This document shows positions 25,796 to 39,125 of a stretch of 64,000 nt of DNA, one piece after another. The notes under the pieces were generated by a model. That model did not search any database. It saw only the letters and a program-made list of their open reading frames with translations, and was not told the origin of the DNA. The position numbers and the translations under genes were made by a program. Position 1 is the stretch's first letter, and every line of letters starts with the position of its first letter. The stretch is from Elysia crispata (lineage: Eukaryota > Mollusca > Gastropoda > Plakobranchidae), in the NCBI GenBank assembly GCA_033675545.1, contig JAWDGP010004872.1:1-64000 (forward strand), given 5' to 3'.

Positions 25796-28700
25796 TCCTT
25801 TTAGGTATGGACTAATTTACACACCAAAGAGGGCTTTGTTTGATCGGGACCGCAGAAAAAGATTGGGCATGGTTTTTGCTTGGGGTTATACAAAAAAGAA
25901 AACTTAATTTATTTCATCTCGTCTCATTTTATAACACCAAGTTCCAAGTAGAAAACACACTAGACGGTTGCTACTGTTTCTTTTATGTAAAAAACAGTCG
26001 GTACCTAAAAGGAATTGTTTCCTTCCTTCCTTCTTTCCTCCTGTCTTCTTCTCTCTTCTCTCTACTGTCTTTTCCCCCTCTGTCTCTCCTTCAGGGTTAT
26101 CACGTACTGCGCAGGGCTGCCCTGGCTCATTTTTTTTCTTGGGGTGGGCGGATCAGGGCTCAACTGAGAAAGAAATATACCATTGACCTTAGGGGCATCA
26201 AAGTTTGACGACACACAACATGCATAACTATATATATTTATGCTTACACTTAAACTAGATTAAGTAGTAGCATTCATGCATGTCTATACAGCATCTATTT
26301 TGACTTTAAATTCTCCATAGGATAATTTATCATTTGAAGTCCTTAGGTGTCAATGGAGAGGAAAAATGGGCAGAAATATTTTCTTACAGAATGGAAGCAC
26401 ATTTGAAGGGCGCTGGCTTTATAATCTGATATCTTGCCGAGATTTCCAATTCGAATGTAAGTGGACTGGGCCTAGATGTTTTTGGCCCTTCAAGTATGAA
26501 TCAAATCAAGATTGTTTAATCCTCCAAGCGTTGTTGATTAAGGTGTGTGGCATCAAGGTAATTTAAGGGCAATAAAAACTCAGGATAAATCCACTTTCTA
26601 GTGATCTAACAACAAAGTTTCACTTTCACTTTCAAAGGAACTTTCCTTCTTGAAGGGAAAAGACGGTCAATTTATGAACTAGTGTGTATTTTGTCACTGA
26701 GTTGGCCTAAAATGGCCCACTTAACTGCCGATCTAATCTGCAGTATTGCCACAGAAGTGTACTAATGGCCAATCTGATCGGCTGTCAACACTAGGAGGGT
26801 AAAAGGAGAGTTAAAGAAATCAGATAGAAAAGAAAAGTGACAACTATTCAGGATTGATGAAAATATGACTGATAATTTTTTAAACAGCTGGGCGTAGTTC
26901 ACAAGAACTTCCATTAAACTTAATAGTTTTTTATTTTATTGTTCATATATTTTGATATTGTTTTTTTGATTTTGAGAAGCAAAACCATTCTTTTACTGCT
27001 TCGCTTTTTATATACCAAGTCTAAGATAAAGTGTATACCTTTGACAATACAGTTACTTAGGTTTTTTAGACTTTATGCATATGCCCTTTCTCCCATAACA
27101 CACCCCAGCTTATCAATTGTCAGCTAAAAATTTGGTCATAACTCGGTCAAATTGATATAATGTCTTTTCAGCTAGTAGAGATGACATAACTTTTAGCTGA
27201 CAATTTCTCAGTTTATAGGAAAAATATCCTTCTGAGGCCTACTTATGTCCATACTACAGATATCTTAACAAGATCTAAATGATCATATTTATGCTCAAGA
27301 GAATACAATGGATCTATATTTATCTTAAGGCCACAGGTGTCAACAAGTGATGATTTTGTTGGCGTGACATTCATTTCATATATCTAGGCATTAAGACTGA
27401 TCATATAGCTAACAATTTTATTTATCCTTGATGCACTAAAAATACATTCTTTGACTGCAGCAGTCATATAGATACAAATGATTTGTGTACTTTAAACCTA
27501 AAAGCCAATGTCTAAATTTCATGACCCATATGGATTTAGAATCAATCAGAGCTTGTTTGACCACCCTTGGTCCAGTCTCTTCTATTTGTTTCTGAAAAAT
27601 TGTTTTGGAAAAGTGACAACAGATGTGTTTGTGTCATTCTAAAAGTCTATGATATCACTTTTTAACGCCTTTCTAAGTTTGATTAATGAGACTATAAGGA
27701 ATTAAGTTATCTGATTAAATCATCAATTTCAAGTTAAAAGGGGAGTAACTATCATCCACCTCTTCCATATATAAAAACATTGCTCCTGGTAGCAGCATCC
27801 TTTTATTTATTCTGTTTAATTTGAAACGTCATGTAAACAGCAGCAAAAATAAACAAAACAACACAAAAGTCAAAATAAATAAATCAAAACAATGCAAAAA
27901 TAACTCTGTATGGTTTGTAGGCTATATATATATATTTAGTCTGATGCAAGTGCTCTCAGTTCTTGACATCCATGGAACTCGATGATTAGTAAGGTGCTCA
28001 ATTCCATAACAGTAACTAAAACAGCCTGACATAATCCACCAACTCATCTGAGTTCTTTGAGGTCTATATATGATCATTTTTTTTTTTTTTAGGAACCTAA
28101 ACAGTTCATATCACAATGACTTTCAAACAGCCAAAAAAAAATAAAAAAAATTAAAAACACAAGCCACACAGCCTATCGCACCAAATCATCTCAGCTCCAG
28201 AAGGATAATCTAATTCTTTGAAGCGTACATTTATGACTAGCAGAAAACCCAGAAATCTTAGAAAGTATCCATCTAAACAGTTATTCTGTCTTGAATGGTA
28301 GTTTGGAGAAATACTTGTTTCTGACCAATTTAAACAAGGAATTTTTTTTCTTTTTCTTTTTCAGGGCAAAATCTTTAAACATCAAATGTTAACAGATATT
28401 TATCAAGATATTCTCCATCCAAATTTCAAAATCATAAATGCCTAAGTCTCTTCACAAAGTATCTTGGTATAAGGATGCAGACAATGTTGGAAAGGCAGCT
28501 GTCTTAGGGGTTACTCTTAATTCTTTTGACCTGTTCTGCTCTGAAACGAAACAAAAAAAAACCAGAACAAAAATAAAAAAAACACCTTTATAACAAGAAA
28601 CAGTCTTCAGTCTCCATGACTATCATACAATCATTTGTTGAAAATTTAATTTGATGTATGACTAAAAACAAAATTGTATTATTTGATGCTTGTCCGAGAT

Positions 28701-30289
28701 TCCGAGGTTCCACCTTCTCTGATCCAATTGAATTTTGTTCATATAATTTTTTATCAAGATAATTAAAGGCTAATATTAGTACGCGCATTCATCTCACATT
28801 AATTTATGCCTGCTTTTTTATTATATTGAATCTTCTTAAATATTTCTACAATCTAACGTTTAGATATTTTTCTAGCGCCACATTCATTTTTTAAATTGAA
28901 CCATTGGACAATGCAAAATTAGAACTTTTATTTACTCATATGCAGTTTACTGCTATAAAGTTTTCAGAAAACGAGGTCTTGTCTTGAAGATAATTTTAGT
29001 GTTAACTTTCCAATATTTAAATTTTTCAAATCCTATTATATGCCAGTTCTCTAATTTGCCCATCAATTTGTTGGCAATTATGACTTGGCTACAATCAAAA
29101 ACTGATTTCTAAGATCACTTCTCTCAGTGGACTGGGAGTGTTAAAAGAACCCAAATAATTTTAGCTACCTGTCTTCAACAGCCTATTTTGCTTTTCCTTT
29201 GCCTCTGCTAGCTGGCCAGCTGCATTTTCTTCTGTTGCTTTGGTCGACTTCCTCTGTCTTTGTTGCATAGCCAGCTTCTTCAGTCTTCTCTGTTATTTAA
29301 ACATTGTTTTTTTCTGTTGCCTCTGTTGCTTTGACCGATTTTCTCCGTCTCCTCCTTTACTTGAGCGGTTTGTTTTCCTGCATGCTGGTTTCATCTGTGG
29401 CCACTGCTGCTGGTCTCATTGCTTCTAACACCACTGTTAGATGACAGACCATCTCCATGGCCATTCTTTTATTTGATTGCTGTGGTAATACCACCATACA
29501 AGTGTCTTCTTGTTGGACTTGTACTGCTTGTAGGATCAAATAAATTTCAGCAGAACAAGCACACTTGAACTGAATCTGATGTAAAAATTATTTAGTTATG
29601 TTGATTCTGGAAGCCAGCAAAAATCATCCAAGAAATCAAGATGCTCTTGACCTAGAGCATGAATTTAAGGTAAAAACATTCATTCTCTAAGAGAGTTTTA
29701 TGTGGACAAGACAGTGATTGATACTTGTCTGCATAAGTGAGACAAAATGTATGCCTAATCAATGACCCAAAAGTATGTCTACAAAAAAATGTTGAAAAAA
29801 GCATTTCAAAAAATGAGTTGTGTTTTTTGTGTTGCACATACACAGTTTCAAACCAATCTTCTCTCTAGCTTGAATATTATTTATTTAGAGTGAATTACCC
29901 GGAACAACATTTTATTGAATCGCCTATAATTTTGAGTTCAACTTAGTTCTGCTGTTTAAATGTGAGGAGAAAGCCTGATGTTCTGTAAATGAATTTTTTT
30001 ACAACATTGGAATATTATTTTATGGATACGAGAATGGATTTGGGAAACATGGCTATGCAATCAACATACACTTGCATTAACTGAACAGAGATAAAAGATC
30101 ATGTATTAGCAACATTAAAAACGCACAATGGCATGCAAAATAGAAAAAATTGCCTGTTTTACAAAAAAATTGACAAGACTGTTTATAGTCTCCTATCCAA
30201 TTTCTGGATATATTGTAAACATAAATGTGAAAAAAGTGTGAAAAAGAAAAATCTAGTTTTTATTTATCTGCATTTTAAAAATATGGCAG
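25796..30289. other. AT-rich DNA, no gene recognised
   Basis: Scattered open frames of 60-120 codons have no recognisable domain and no convincing splice borders. A short pyrimidine relapse is at 26015-26095. At 29200-29440 a TCTGTTGCTTTG/CCTCTGTTGC motif repeats loosely. This may be intron of a plus-strand gene starting near 22.5-23.8 kb, which I cannot show. Confidence 0.5.
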
Positions 30290-30860
30290 CTTAAGGCCAC
30301 AGTTTTTCTCCTCTTGGTAACATGTATGTCCTGCTTGGGCAGCAATGCAGGCCTGTCAGCGACTTCTCATGCTGTTAATCTGTGGAAATGCTGAGAAATG
30401 CAACCCATTCAGCAAACACGGCCTCTTCCAAATTGTTCAGGTCCTGAATGTAGTGGAGACGTGCCCTGCTCCCCAGCTCATCTATACAGTGGGATAGCCA
30501 ATCCATGGCATTCAGATGATGTTTGATCAAAAAGTTTGTGGTTATGATTGCAGGTGTGGCCTTGCATTGTTATGTTGGAAGGTTCATCAATGATTGTTCT
30601 GCTGAAACATGCACACCATAATTTCCCTCAAGACATCATAATTGTACACCTGTGCAAAGATATTGTTCCTGAATACTTTGATTGAAGCTCTGTAATGATA
30701 GGAAAAATCACCCCTTGAACATTTTCTCCTCCGAATCTGTTGTGCCCTAGAGAATTGCTCCCCAGGTCGTCTTCAAACACGAAGTCTCCTATGAGCAAAC
30801 GAAACATTAAAACGACTGACTCATCGTAAACAGTAGATTTTCACTGGGGATTCTCTAATA
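30290..30860 (-). pseudogene. Tc1/mariner transposase remnant
   Basis: On the minus strand, scattered frames give the DDE-domain order of a Tc1-like transposase: RRPGEQFSRAQQI near 30740, then FQHNNARPHLQS near 30550 (family pattern FQQDNARPH), then MPWIGYPTV near 30500 (family LPWPARSPDLNPIEH). DELGSRARLHYI lies near 30480 (family WDELGRRVR). The end is QINSMRSR, a stop, and QACIAAQAGHTCY near 30330, matching the conserved C-terminus. Several stops and frame changes break it. It is old and non-functional. No terminal inverted repeats were found. Confidence 0.82.
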
Positions 30861-32439
30861 CTCCCAACGCCAGAAGTTATGCAGGGCCAGGGTTCATTTA
30901 TTGGTCCTATGCATTACACAGCATTGGAAATGACAAGACCAGGTCTTCTTTGAATTTGCAGTGCATGCAATTTTGACAGCTGTGTTAAAGCAATTACAAA
31001 GATGAGCTACTTTAAAGAATTGATCTTTTTGTTGTTGCCACATGTGGTTGACAGGGCTGTGGATGATCATGTGGTGCACCTGTTGCAGCCACTCACTGGT
31101 TAAGTTTCACATTAGTTAAATGGTTAGTTAATTGTGCAATGACATCTCTGCTTGACATGCCATTGCTTTGCAAATTCAATCTTGTTATAGATCTTTTTCT
31201 TTGATCCAGAATTCAAAGGGAAACTTTTGGTATTAATCAGCAGAAGTTTCTGAATATGTGTATCCAATTTTATTACAATTGCTTTTTTAAAAGTGTCAGT
31301 AAGAACCAAAAAACTACTTTGCACAAAGGTAGAAGTAGGTTTTACTTTTAGCATGTTCAATGTCACAATAAATGATACCATGCGTAGACACACAGTGTTG
31401 AAGCGCACACTGTGTGAAAATCTCACACTGAAGCAATATAAGTGGCCTTTTTTTCTTCAATGAAGGCTAGTCTAATTTACCCTATTGCATATGTTGCATT
31501 CTTTTATAATTGTTTTTCAAAGTGACTGAAGTGAGCTGTATTTATTAATTTCATTAATTTTTTTGATGATTTCATTTAATCCCCACTGATTCTTCCTGCT
31601 TCTATTTGTGTTTGCACATGTCTTCTCTTCCTCTGTCTCTTTGGAATACTTTTGTTAGATTTTTTTCATCTATAAGGCACTTCTCTAGAAAATTATTCTA
31701 CTCCTGTCTCTAGTTTCATCACATTTTACTCTTCCAATAGGAGTGTTATCTTTTTGTAAAAAACTAGGGTTGGCAATTCCTTTGGTGCCATTGTGATTTA
31801 GCCTACTGCTTCTAGCACCATTTTAACTTGGCATTTACCTCTAACCACTCACTTTGAGGAATGTTCCTGTAGATACCAATATAGTTTTTCTGGACTTGTA
31901 CTGCTTGAGAGATTTCTGTTTGAAGAAATGGGTACCACTGAAATGAATCTGATGTACAAATTCCATCAAAAATAGATTTGATCTTGGGCATGCTTTAAAA
32001 GCAAAAGAAATGCCTAGTTTAAAATCACTCAATTGAAAATTCAGGTGGGTACAAAAGCGATCATTATAAGTGTGTTCAAATCACAAACAAAGTCATTCTC
32101 ATAATATTAGTTGTTTTTGAAATAAATCTAAGCCTATATGAAACCAACTTATTTCCCTTAAGTTGCCCTGCATTGGACTGGACTGAAATGAATCACATTT
32201 TGTTATAACAGCCCAAAATTTTGATTCACTGTAGCACTGACACTTGTCATGTAGAGCCTTATTTGATCTTTCTAAATTTTAAAATTTTCCAAGAGGTATA
32301 AATCAAATTTCATTTTTTATCTCTTTACAAATGCTATTTGCTGAACATTTTTGTAAGTGGCCATTACAATCATTGGTGCCCTTGACATTATATCCGAAGT
32401 TTCTTTTCAAGCTGGAGAATATAAAAAAAATGCCTGATG
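30861..32439. other. AT-rich DNA with diverged dispersed repeats
   Basis: The segment near 31885 (GGACTTGTACTGCTTG, then GAATCTGATGTACAAA) resembles one near 29515-29585, so the two are diverged copies of one repeat. No gene recognised. Confidence 0.5.
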
Positions 32440-32825
32440 GAACTATATTTGTGTTTATCAAGATATGCTTTGTTTCATGTCTTTCTTCCCTGCACTATTC
32501 TTTCCTCCCCCCCCAGTCTGCTTCCAGTGCATTAGTGCATTCCTAAACCTGTCGATTGTCTCTTGTTGAAAAAACCAACATGACTGCCTGAATTTCTTCC
32601 TGTTTTTTCTTTTTCTTTTTTTTTTTTTAAGTATTCCTTGTGAATGCTTTGCTTGGTGTCTTTATTGCCTGCAATACTCTTTTATTCATAGTTTGCTTCT
32701 GGCGTTTTCCTAAACCTTTCAATTATTGGTATCTTGTTGAAACACCCAACAGAACTGTCTCAATTTGATTTCTCAACATAACTGTCTCAATTTGATTTCT
32801 CCTTTTTTTTTTGTTTTAAGTTTTC
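32440..32825. repeat. Diverged tandem duplication of about 165 bp
   Basis: CCTAAACCTGTCGATTGTCT near 32546 and CCTAAACCTTTCAATTATTG near 32710 lie in similar contexts (TTGTTGAAA..CCAACA..ACTG..TGAATTTC or CAATTTGA). T-rich tracts ending in TTTAAG follow each. A shorter third copy of the AACTGTCTCAATTTGATTTC piece is at about 32779. Confidence 0.65.
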
Positions 32826-34766
32826 CCTGTGAAGCACACAGTTTTGCACAAAGGCACAAAAAAAAAATGAAAATACACCCAGTTGGCATGGAGTTTAACT
32901 GCACTTCCACTAACCATATTGCGGCACTTTGTCAATTTTGCACTTATCAACCAGATCAAATGCGAAAGAAAAAAAAAGATAAAAAAATAAAATGTGATTA
33001 TTTTGCCAACAAAGAGTGATAATGAGGAATTTTTCTTCATTGTTTTAACAATTTTTTACTTCTGCTATTTTCCCACAAAGATAACAAATCTGGTGCTGTA
33101 TCCCAACAGGAATCACACAATCTACAATCTATGATTTAGGGATTAGAACTCATAAACTCTTCTTGTCTCTGGCAAAGGTGCCTACATACAAAAGCATGGC
33201 TTCCTCTTCCAGCATAGAGGAATGGAAATTTTGAAAATCTATTATATGTCATTAGATAATTTTTGTAGGTGGTCTATACCTTTCTCCAGTTAGTACCTTA
33301 CATGCATACATGCAATCATCCTCTGTTGTTGCTGGAAGGGAAGGCTGAGAAAAGCTTCCTTTTTTGTTGTTGAGTACACAATTGCAGGCTTGAAAAGTAT
33401 TGGGTTTACACAATCACGTTTGATGGACCTCTTTTATATGGAAAATTTTAGATGGTTTTGATACTTGTTGTTCAAAAAAGAGATTTAAAAAAAAAAATGT
33501 AGTTTACGAGAGATTGGTTGGTTTTTGCTAAGTCTATGCAGTGGAAATTCTGGTACATTCTCCTGAGAGAAATGTCATGATTTCCATGCATGTTTGGTGG
33601 TTGAATAAATTAAACCATTTTTTTTTAATGTCATTGATGTAATATACATGCATGTTTGTCATTCTGGACACTTTCCTTGCATTTTTTAGCTCTCACCAAT
33701 TGCATATCGAGGCAAAGTGCTTAGTCAGTATTGAAGGCAAAAGAAATATGAAGGCTATTTCTTAGAAGATGCATATTTATGATGCGATGGAATCTGCATG
33801 CCTTCATCTCTTCAAACATATGAAAAGTTACTGACTAGGCAATGATCAGGCATCTTTTTAATCCTTCAATCTTTAGATATTCAGCCTCTACCTCATACTG
33901 ATTCAGCACTGTCTTCACTAGCACTTTGATGGTTGTGAAATCGTATCAGCATGTTTTCAGGTGTTTTGAAAAAAAGTGTGCACATGGTTTTTTTTCTGTC
34001 TTCCACATTCACTCTGGTGAGAATATTTAGATGGGAACATCATTTCCTTGTTCTCATTAAATGCTGCGTTTCAATGCTCATGAAATTACCAAGATGAGAG
34101 ATTAATGAAACAATGCCTTTGTTTTTGTTATCACATGAACTATCAGGTGCTGAAGTCTCTCTTGAAACTAATGTTTCCTTTTCACTGCATCAAAACTTTT
34201 TTTGTAATTCTGGGTAATTAACCAGTGGAACTGGTTGACTGTGCTTGTTAACATATTCACTTCCACTCAAAAGTGTCAATAACAATGATGCTTAGCTTGA
34301 AACAGCCTTTACACTTACAGACATGTTTTAATCAAAATGATCAAACATGATGCAAACAAGAGATTCTACAAGGCAATGAAATTGAAAGGTATTTTTTAAA
34401 GGATTTATTACCTGGCAACAATTATATTTGACGTTCATGTTTTATTTTTTATGTACCCAACGGTGCTTTGCTAAAACAATTCAACTATTGGTGTTGGTTA
34501 GTTATCAGCTTTGAAGTCCCCACAGTCAAGCACATGGCAGATTTTGCTTGTAAATTTTTCTCTTTCTCAAGCAATCAACAATAATAGACCCAAAGGTATT
34601 TTGTAGATCCAAGCAGGTTTCATTGAAAATACTTGAGCCATCTCTGGAGTATTCAATACCCATGACTCCTCTTGGTTGTTAATCTTCATTTTCTTCTCTT
34701 CAATATGTACGCTTTCTGTATCGTATCTGAGTGTAAAATTTATCTGGATGTCCTCCTTGACGTGCC
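32826..34766. other. AT-rich DNA, part of a dispersed duplication
   Basis: The stretch 34190-34640 resembles 38270-38900 in order: GGAACTGGTTGACTGTGCTT against GTACTGGTTGATTGTGCTGG, then GACAATGATGCT-type text, then GGTTAGTTATCAG, then GATTTTGCTT. The frame at 32765-33019 ends in a Lys-rich peptide but has no known domain. No gene called. Confidence 0.5.
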
Positions 34767-34985
34767 TTCCATAAACTCAACTTTCAGGTGTACTATTCAC
34801 AACTTTATCAGTAAACCACCCTCCATAAACTCCACTTTCAGGTGTACCATTCATAATTTTATCAGTAAACCACCTTCCATAAACTCCACTTTCAGGTGTA
34901 CCATTCATAATTTTATCAGTAAACCACCTTCCATAAATTCCAGTTTCAGGTGTACCATTCACAATTTTGTCACTAAACAGAATCA
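34767..34985. repeat. 54-bp minisatellite, four units
   Basis: Four units of 54 bp each contain TCCATAAACTCCACTTTCAG and GTGTACCATTCATAATTTTA. Because 54 is a multiple of three, an 18-residue repeat stays open on both strands: plus INSTFRCTIHNFISKPPS, minus GTPESGVYGRWFTDKIMN. No splice or start context supports a real protein. Confidence 0.93.
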
Positions 34986-35289
34986 CTTATCTTCAAATGT
35001 TCCAGTCAACTTTCAGTAGTATTTTTTCTCCTTTGCTCTTTTCCTACAGTATAACATCATCCTTAGTAGGACAAAATAAAAACAAATTCCAACGATCAAA
35101 CCAGAATGTTATGTCAAATTCTTCTCAAAGCACATAAAAATGCATATTTCTTCAAGTGGCAAGTTACAAATATGTTGAACAGTAAATAAAAATATCGGGC
35201 TCTACCAGGTTATGCTCATTTGCATTGCATGGGGGGGGGGGGAAATTGGATAGGATATATTAACATCATAGCAGTCTGTGATGAAAGCC

Positions 35290-38160
35290 GAATCAGTTTG
35301 CTTGTGCTGGATCAATAAAGATTTTTTCGATACTAATTGCTAATCTGATGATTGTGAAGTTGTCGCTGATTTTGCGATCCATCGATGACTCAGTGCCATT
35401 TCTTGTGTTTATGTTATTATAAATATTGGATTTGCACAATTCTACTATGAATACGACTATTGAAAGTGTAAAATCAAATTTAAAGAGAGAGATTTGTCGC
35501 TTGCCTCCCACAGACCAAGTCGATTTCTCACAAGCTTCTAAGCAAAACGTACTCCTAAGAAATTAAAGTCTTGATTAGAAGGCTTCTTACTTGTAGGTTA
35601 AATTGATGAAACAGTTGGTTAACACAAGTATTTTCTTGGCAACTTTGATTTTGGTGTATGTATTAAAAATTATCTTCAGAGTGCTCCATAAAAATGAAAG
35701 ACCAGAAATATTTGATATTCCTATGTCACGTTTACTATATTGATTCTGAAAATGATTGAGAATTTCCAAGTGCAAGATTCTTGACGTAAACATCATTGCT
35801 TCGCAAACATTTCAAACCAGTCAAAAACTGCTGGAGTTGTTTTCAACCCCTGAAAGCTTCACTTCAATTCCCTTATTTTGTGCTTTATATTAAACTTTCT
35901 TAGCAACAATCTAAAAATTCCTTGCCTTACTTGCTTCTAGTTTCTGAGTATTCTGTTGCGCGTCACTCTGTTTCCTGTGCCTGAAAATTTTCATTTTCTT
36001 CTCTTCAGCATTGAAGCTTTCTGAAGTGTATCCGTCTAAAATTTATTAGCTGGTTGTTTTCAATTGTAAGTATTCAAAGCAGTGAGCATATGGGCAAGCT
36101 TGCAAAGACGGTGTCGCCACTTGTCATTGCTCTTTATCAATTTCTTTCTTTTTATTGTATCAGCTCTTCTCTTTCAGGCCCTAGGCTTCCCTTTTCTTCT
36201 TGGGTTGAATTTGTTCGCTTTTGTGATATAAATTTTTTTCGCTCTGCCAACATTCTCTGCCTTGTCAATAGAGAACATGTCTTTATCCTGGATCTATCAT
36301 CTCTCATGAGGATAGGGAAAGTTCAGTTCTGCTGAGGGACGAGGCTCTCCACCTATGTTTGAGTTGCTCTGAACTTAAAATTAAACTTTGAAGGCAATCT
36401 ACTATAAAAGAACTGTGTTAATCAGATTGTCTCAAATAAAAATTATCTTTAGAGTTGAGCAAAATAATCAAAGGGTTAAAAAGAGGCTGCAATAATGTGG
36501 CTTAAACCTAATGCGGCAATGATTTTGCAGATACTGTTTGCTGATCTGACAGTTGCCCAGTTGCCGTTGGTTTTGGGATCTTTTGATGGCTCAGTAACAT
36601 TTCTTATGTAATTACAAATATTGGCTTTACACGTTTCTACCGTGAGTTTAAGAACAATTAAAATTCCACATCAAACTTGTACAGAGAAATTTGTTGCTTG
36701 CTTCCCACAGGCCAAGTCGATTTCTCACAAGCTGCTATGCAAAATGTACTTGTAGGAAATTTTAAAATCTTAAGAAGGCCTCGCACTTTGTGAAATAGAT
36801 GAAACCGTTTGATAACACAAGTTTTATCTTGGCAACTTTAATTTTGGTGTATCTTACAATTTATCTTCAGACTGTGCTCCATGAAAATGAAACAAAACGA
36901 ATATTTGATATTCTTATGTCTCATTTGCTATATCAATTCTGAAAATGACTGAGAATTTCCAAGTGCAAGATTCTTGACATAGAAATCACTGGAAATGATG
37001 AAATCAATTTTGTAAACATTTTGAACCCATCCAAATTGCCGGAGCTGTTTTCAACCCCTGAAAGCTTTACTCCAACTCCTTCCCATATGCTTTTTATTAA
37101 ACTTTTTGTTAGCAACAATCTAGAAATTTCTTGCCTTACTTGCTGCTAGTTTGTGAGTGTCCTGTCACACTTCACTGTTTCCCTGAGCCCTGAAAATCTT
37201 CATTTTCTTCCCATTGGCATTGAAGCTTTCTGTAGTGTATCCAAATCTAAAATTTTATTAGCTGGTTGTCCCCAATTGTAAGTATTCATGGTAATGAGAA
37301 TAAAGGCAAGCTTGCAAAGACTGCGCTGCTAAGTGTCATTGCTCTTTATCAAAGTCTCTCTTTTTATTTTGTATCAGCTCTTCTCTTTCAGGCCCTATTA
37401 GGCTTTGCTGTTCTTCTTGGGTTGAATTTCTTCTTCGCTTCCGTGATTATAAATTTTTTTCACTGTGCCAACATTCTCTGCTTGTGGATAGAATACATGT
37501 TTTTATGCTGGTTCTATCATCTCAAGTTTATGTGAATACGGAAAGTTCACTTCTGCTGAGAGAAGTGGCTCTCTGCCTATGTTTGAGTTGCTCTGAACTT
37601 GAAAATTAAACTTTAAAGGCAATCTACTGTATAAGAACTATCTAAGATCCTCTCAAATAAAAATGAGGATCTTAAGAGTTAATCAAAATAATCAAACGGT
37701 AAAAAAGAGACTGCAATAATGTGGCTTAAATCTAGTGTGGCAATGATTTTGCAAATACTGTTTGCTGATCTGATGATTGTGCAGTTTTCATTGGTTTTGT
37801 GATCTTTTGATGGCTCAGTACCATTTCTTATGGAATTACCAATATTAGCTTTACATGTTTCTACCGCGAGTATAAGATTAATTAAAGTGTTATATCAAAC
37901 TTATACAGAGAGATTTGTCACTTGCCAGACACAGACCAAATTACTTTCTCACATGCTGCATTGCAAAATTTATTCCTGAGAAATTTTATTTTCTTGCTAA
38001 GAAAGTCTCATACGTTACTGTTAACTTTGTTACACCAGTTTGATAACAGGGTAATTATTTTTGGCAGCTTGGATTTTGGTGTATGTCTTAACAATTTATC
38101 TTCAGACTACTTGCTGGTTGCCACTTCTCTATTCCTGTCTGAGTTGTCCCATTTTTGGGG
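35290..38160. repeat. Diverged 1.2-kb triplication
   Basis: Three successive blocks align. CTGATGATTGTGAAGTTG at 35345 corresponds to CTGACAGTTGCCCAGTTG at 36546 and CTGATGATTGTGCAGTTT at 37770, spacings of 1,201 and 1,224 bp. Downstream landmarks recur in order: GATGGCTCAGTACCATTTCT, CACAGACCAAGTCGATTTC, TTTTGGTGTATG, GCATTGAAGCTTTCTG and CAGCTCTTCTCTTTCAGGCC. Identity by eye is moderate, so the triplication is old. Open frames of up to 162 codons are not conserved between blocks. Confidence 0.85.
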
Positions 38161-39125
38161 GGTTGGGATGGAAGGCATGCAATCAGACACCCTAAGATGT
38201 AGTCTACAATACTCAAGTCAAAGTCAGGCATTTAAAACTTTTTGGCCTATTATAAGCTTATCAAGACTTGTCAATATGCCAGCAGTACTGGTTGATTGTG
38301 CTGGTAAAAATGTTCATATTCACTCAATTGAACATGTAAGTGACAATGATGCTATGGTTGCTCCATTGTTGCCATTAAAATTTTCTCTGATGGCGGGCAT
38401 GAAGTCATAGACTCCCCATGGTACTGTCTAGCATCATAACGTCTCAGCTGTACAACTTTTTGGCTTGTTCTAAGTTCATAAAAAATATCAACTCTAATGG
38501 TACTGGTTGATTGTGGGTGTGAAAGTATTCATATTTACTCACTCAAACGTGTCTGATGACAATGATGCTATGATTGCAACAGCCTTCTCATTAACAAACA
38601 TATTTAATAACATGAATATGTTCTGATTTCCATATACTAAAGATTTTAGAGAACAATGGAATGGAAACATTTAGTAACAAATCTGAAGTATTTATCAACG
38701 GGCTACAATTATATTGTGGCATATATTCATTTATTTTTTTTTTATTCAGGATATGATGGTTTGCTTCAAGAATTCAAGAATTGACTTCTGACTGGTTAGT
38801 TATCAGAATGAGATCCAGGGAAATTATGCACATGGTGGATTTTGCTTACAAAATTTCTCTCACTTAATCAATTTACAAGGAACAGACCCAAAATTATAAA
38901 GCAGAGATTAAACCAGAATCAGTAATAAAACACCAAAAGCACTCTGCATTCCTCCTTAAACTTTCTTCATATACAAACACTCTGATCTGCACAAGAGCTG
39001 CTTTATCAAAATACCACAGATTTTTTGGTCCTTCTGGAAAATACTTTGTATACAAATGTAGTGATAAATACACATCCAAATTTTCATGATGTATCATTGG
39101 CGCTCTATTCATATTGTCTCCAGTC
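38161..39125. other. AT-rich DNA with two local repeat copies
   Basis: Text around TACTGGTTGATTGTG occurs at 38287 and 38504 and again, diverged, at about 34221. No gene recognised. Confidence 0.55.

Noticed and set aside
24768-25815. Long Ser/Leu/Pro membrane-like proteins
   Set aside because: A polypyrimidine tract gives hydrophobic-looking frames in all three plus frames.
30894-31079. 61-codon minus frame upstream of the Tc1 remnant
   Set aside because: It does not match the N-terminal part of Tc1 transposases by eye; left unassigned.
37922-38410. 162-codon plus frame
   Set aside because: It lies in the 1.2-kb triplication and is not open in the other two copies, so it is probably a chance frame.
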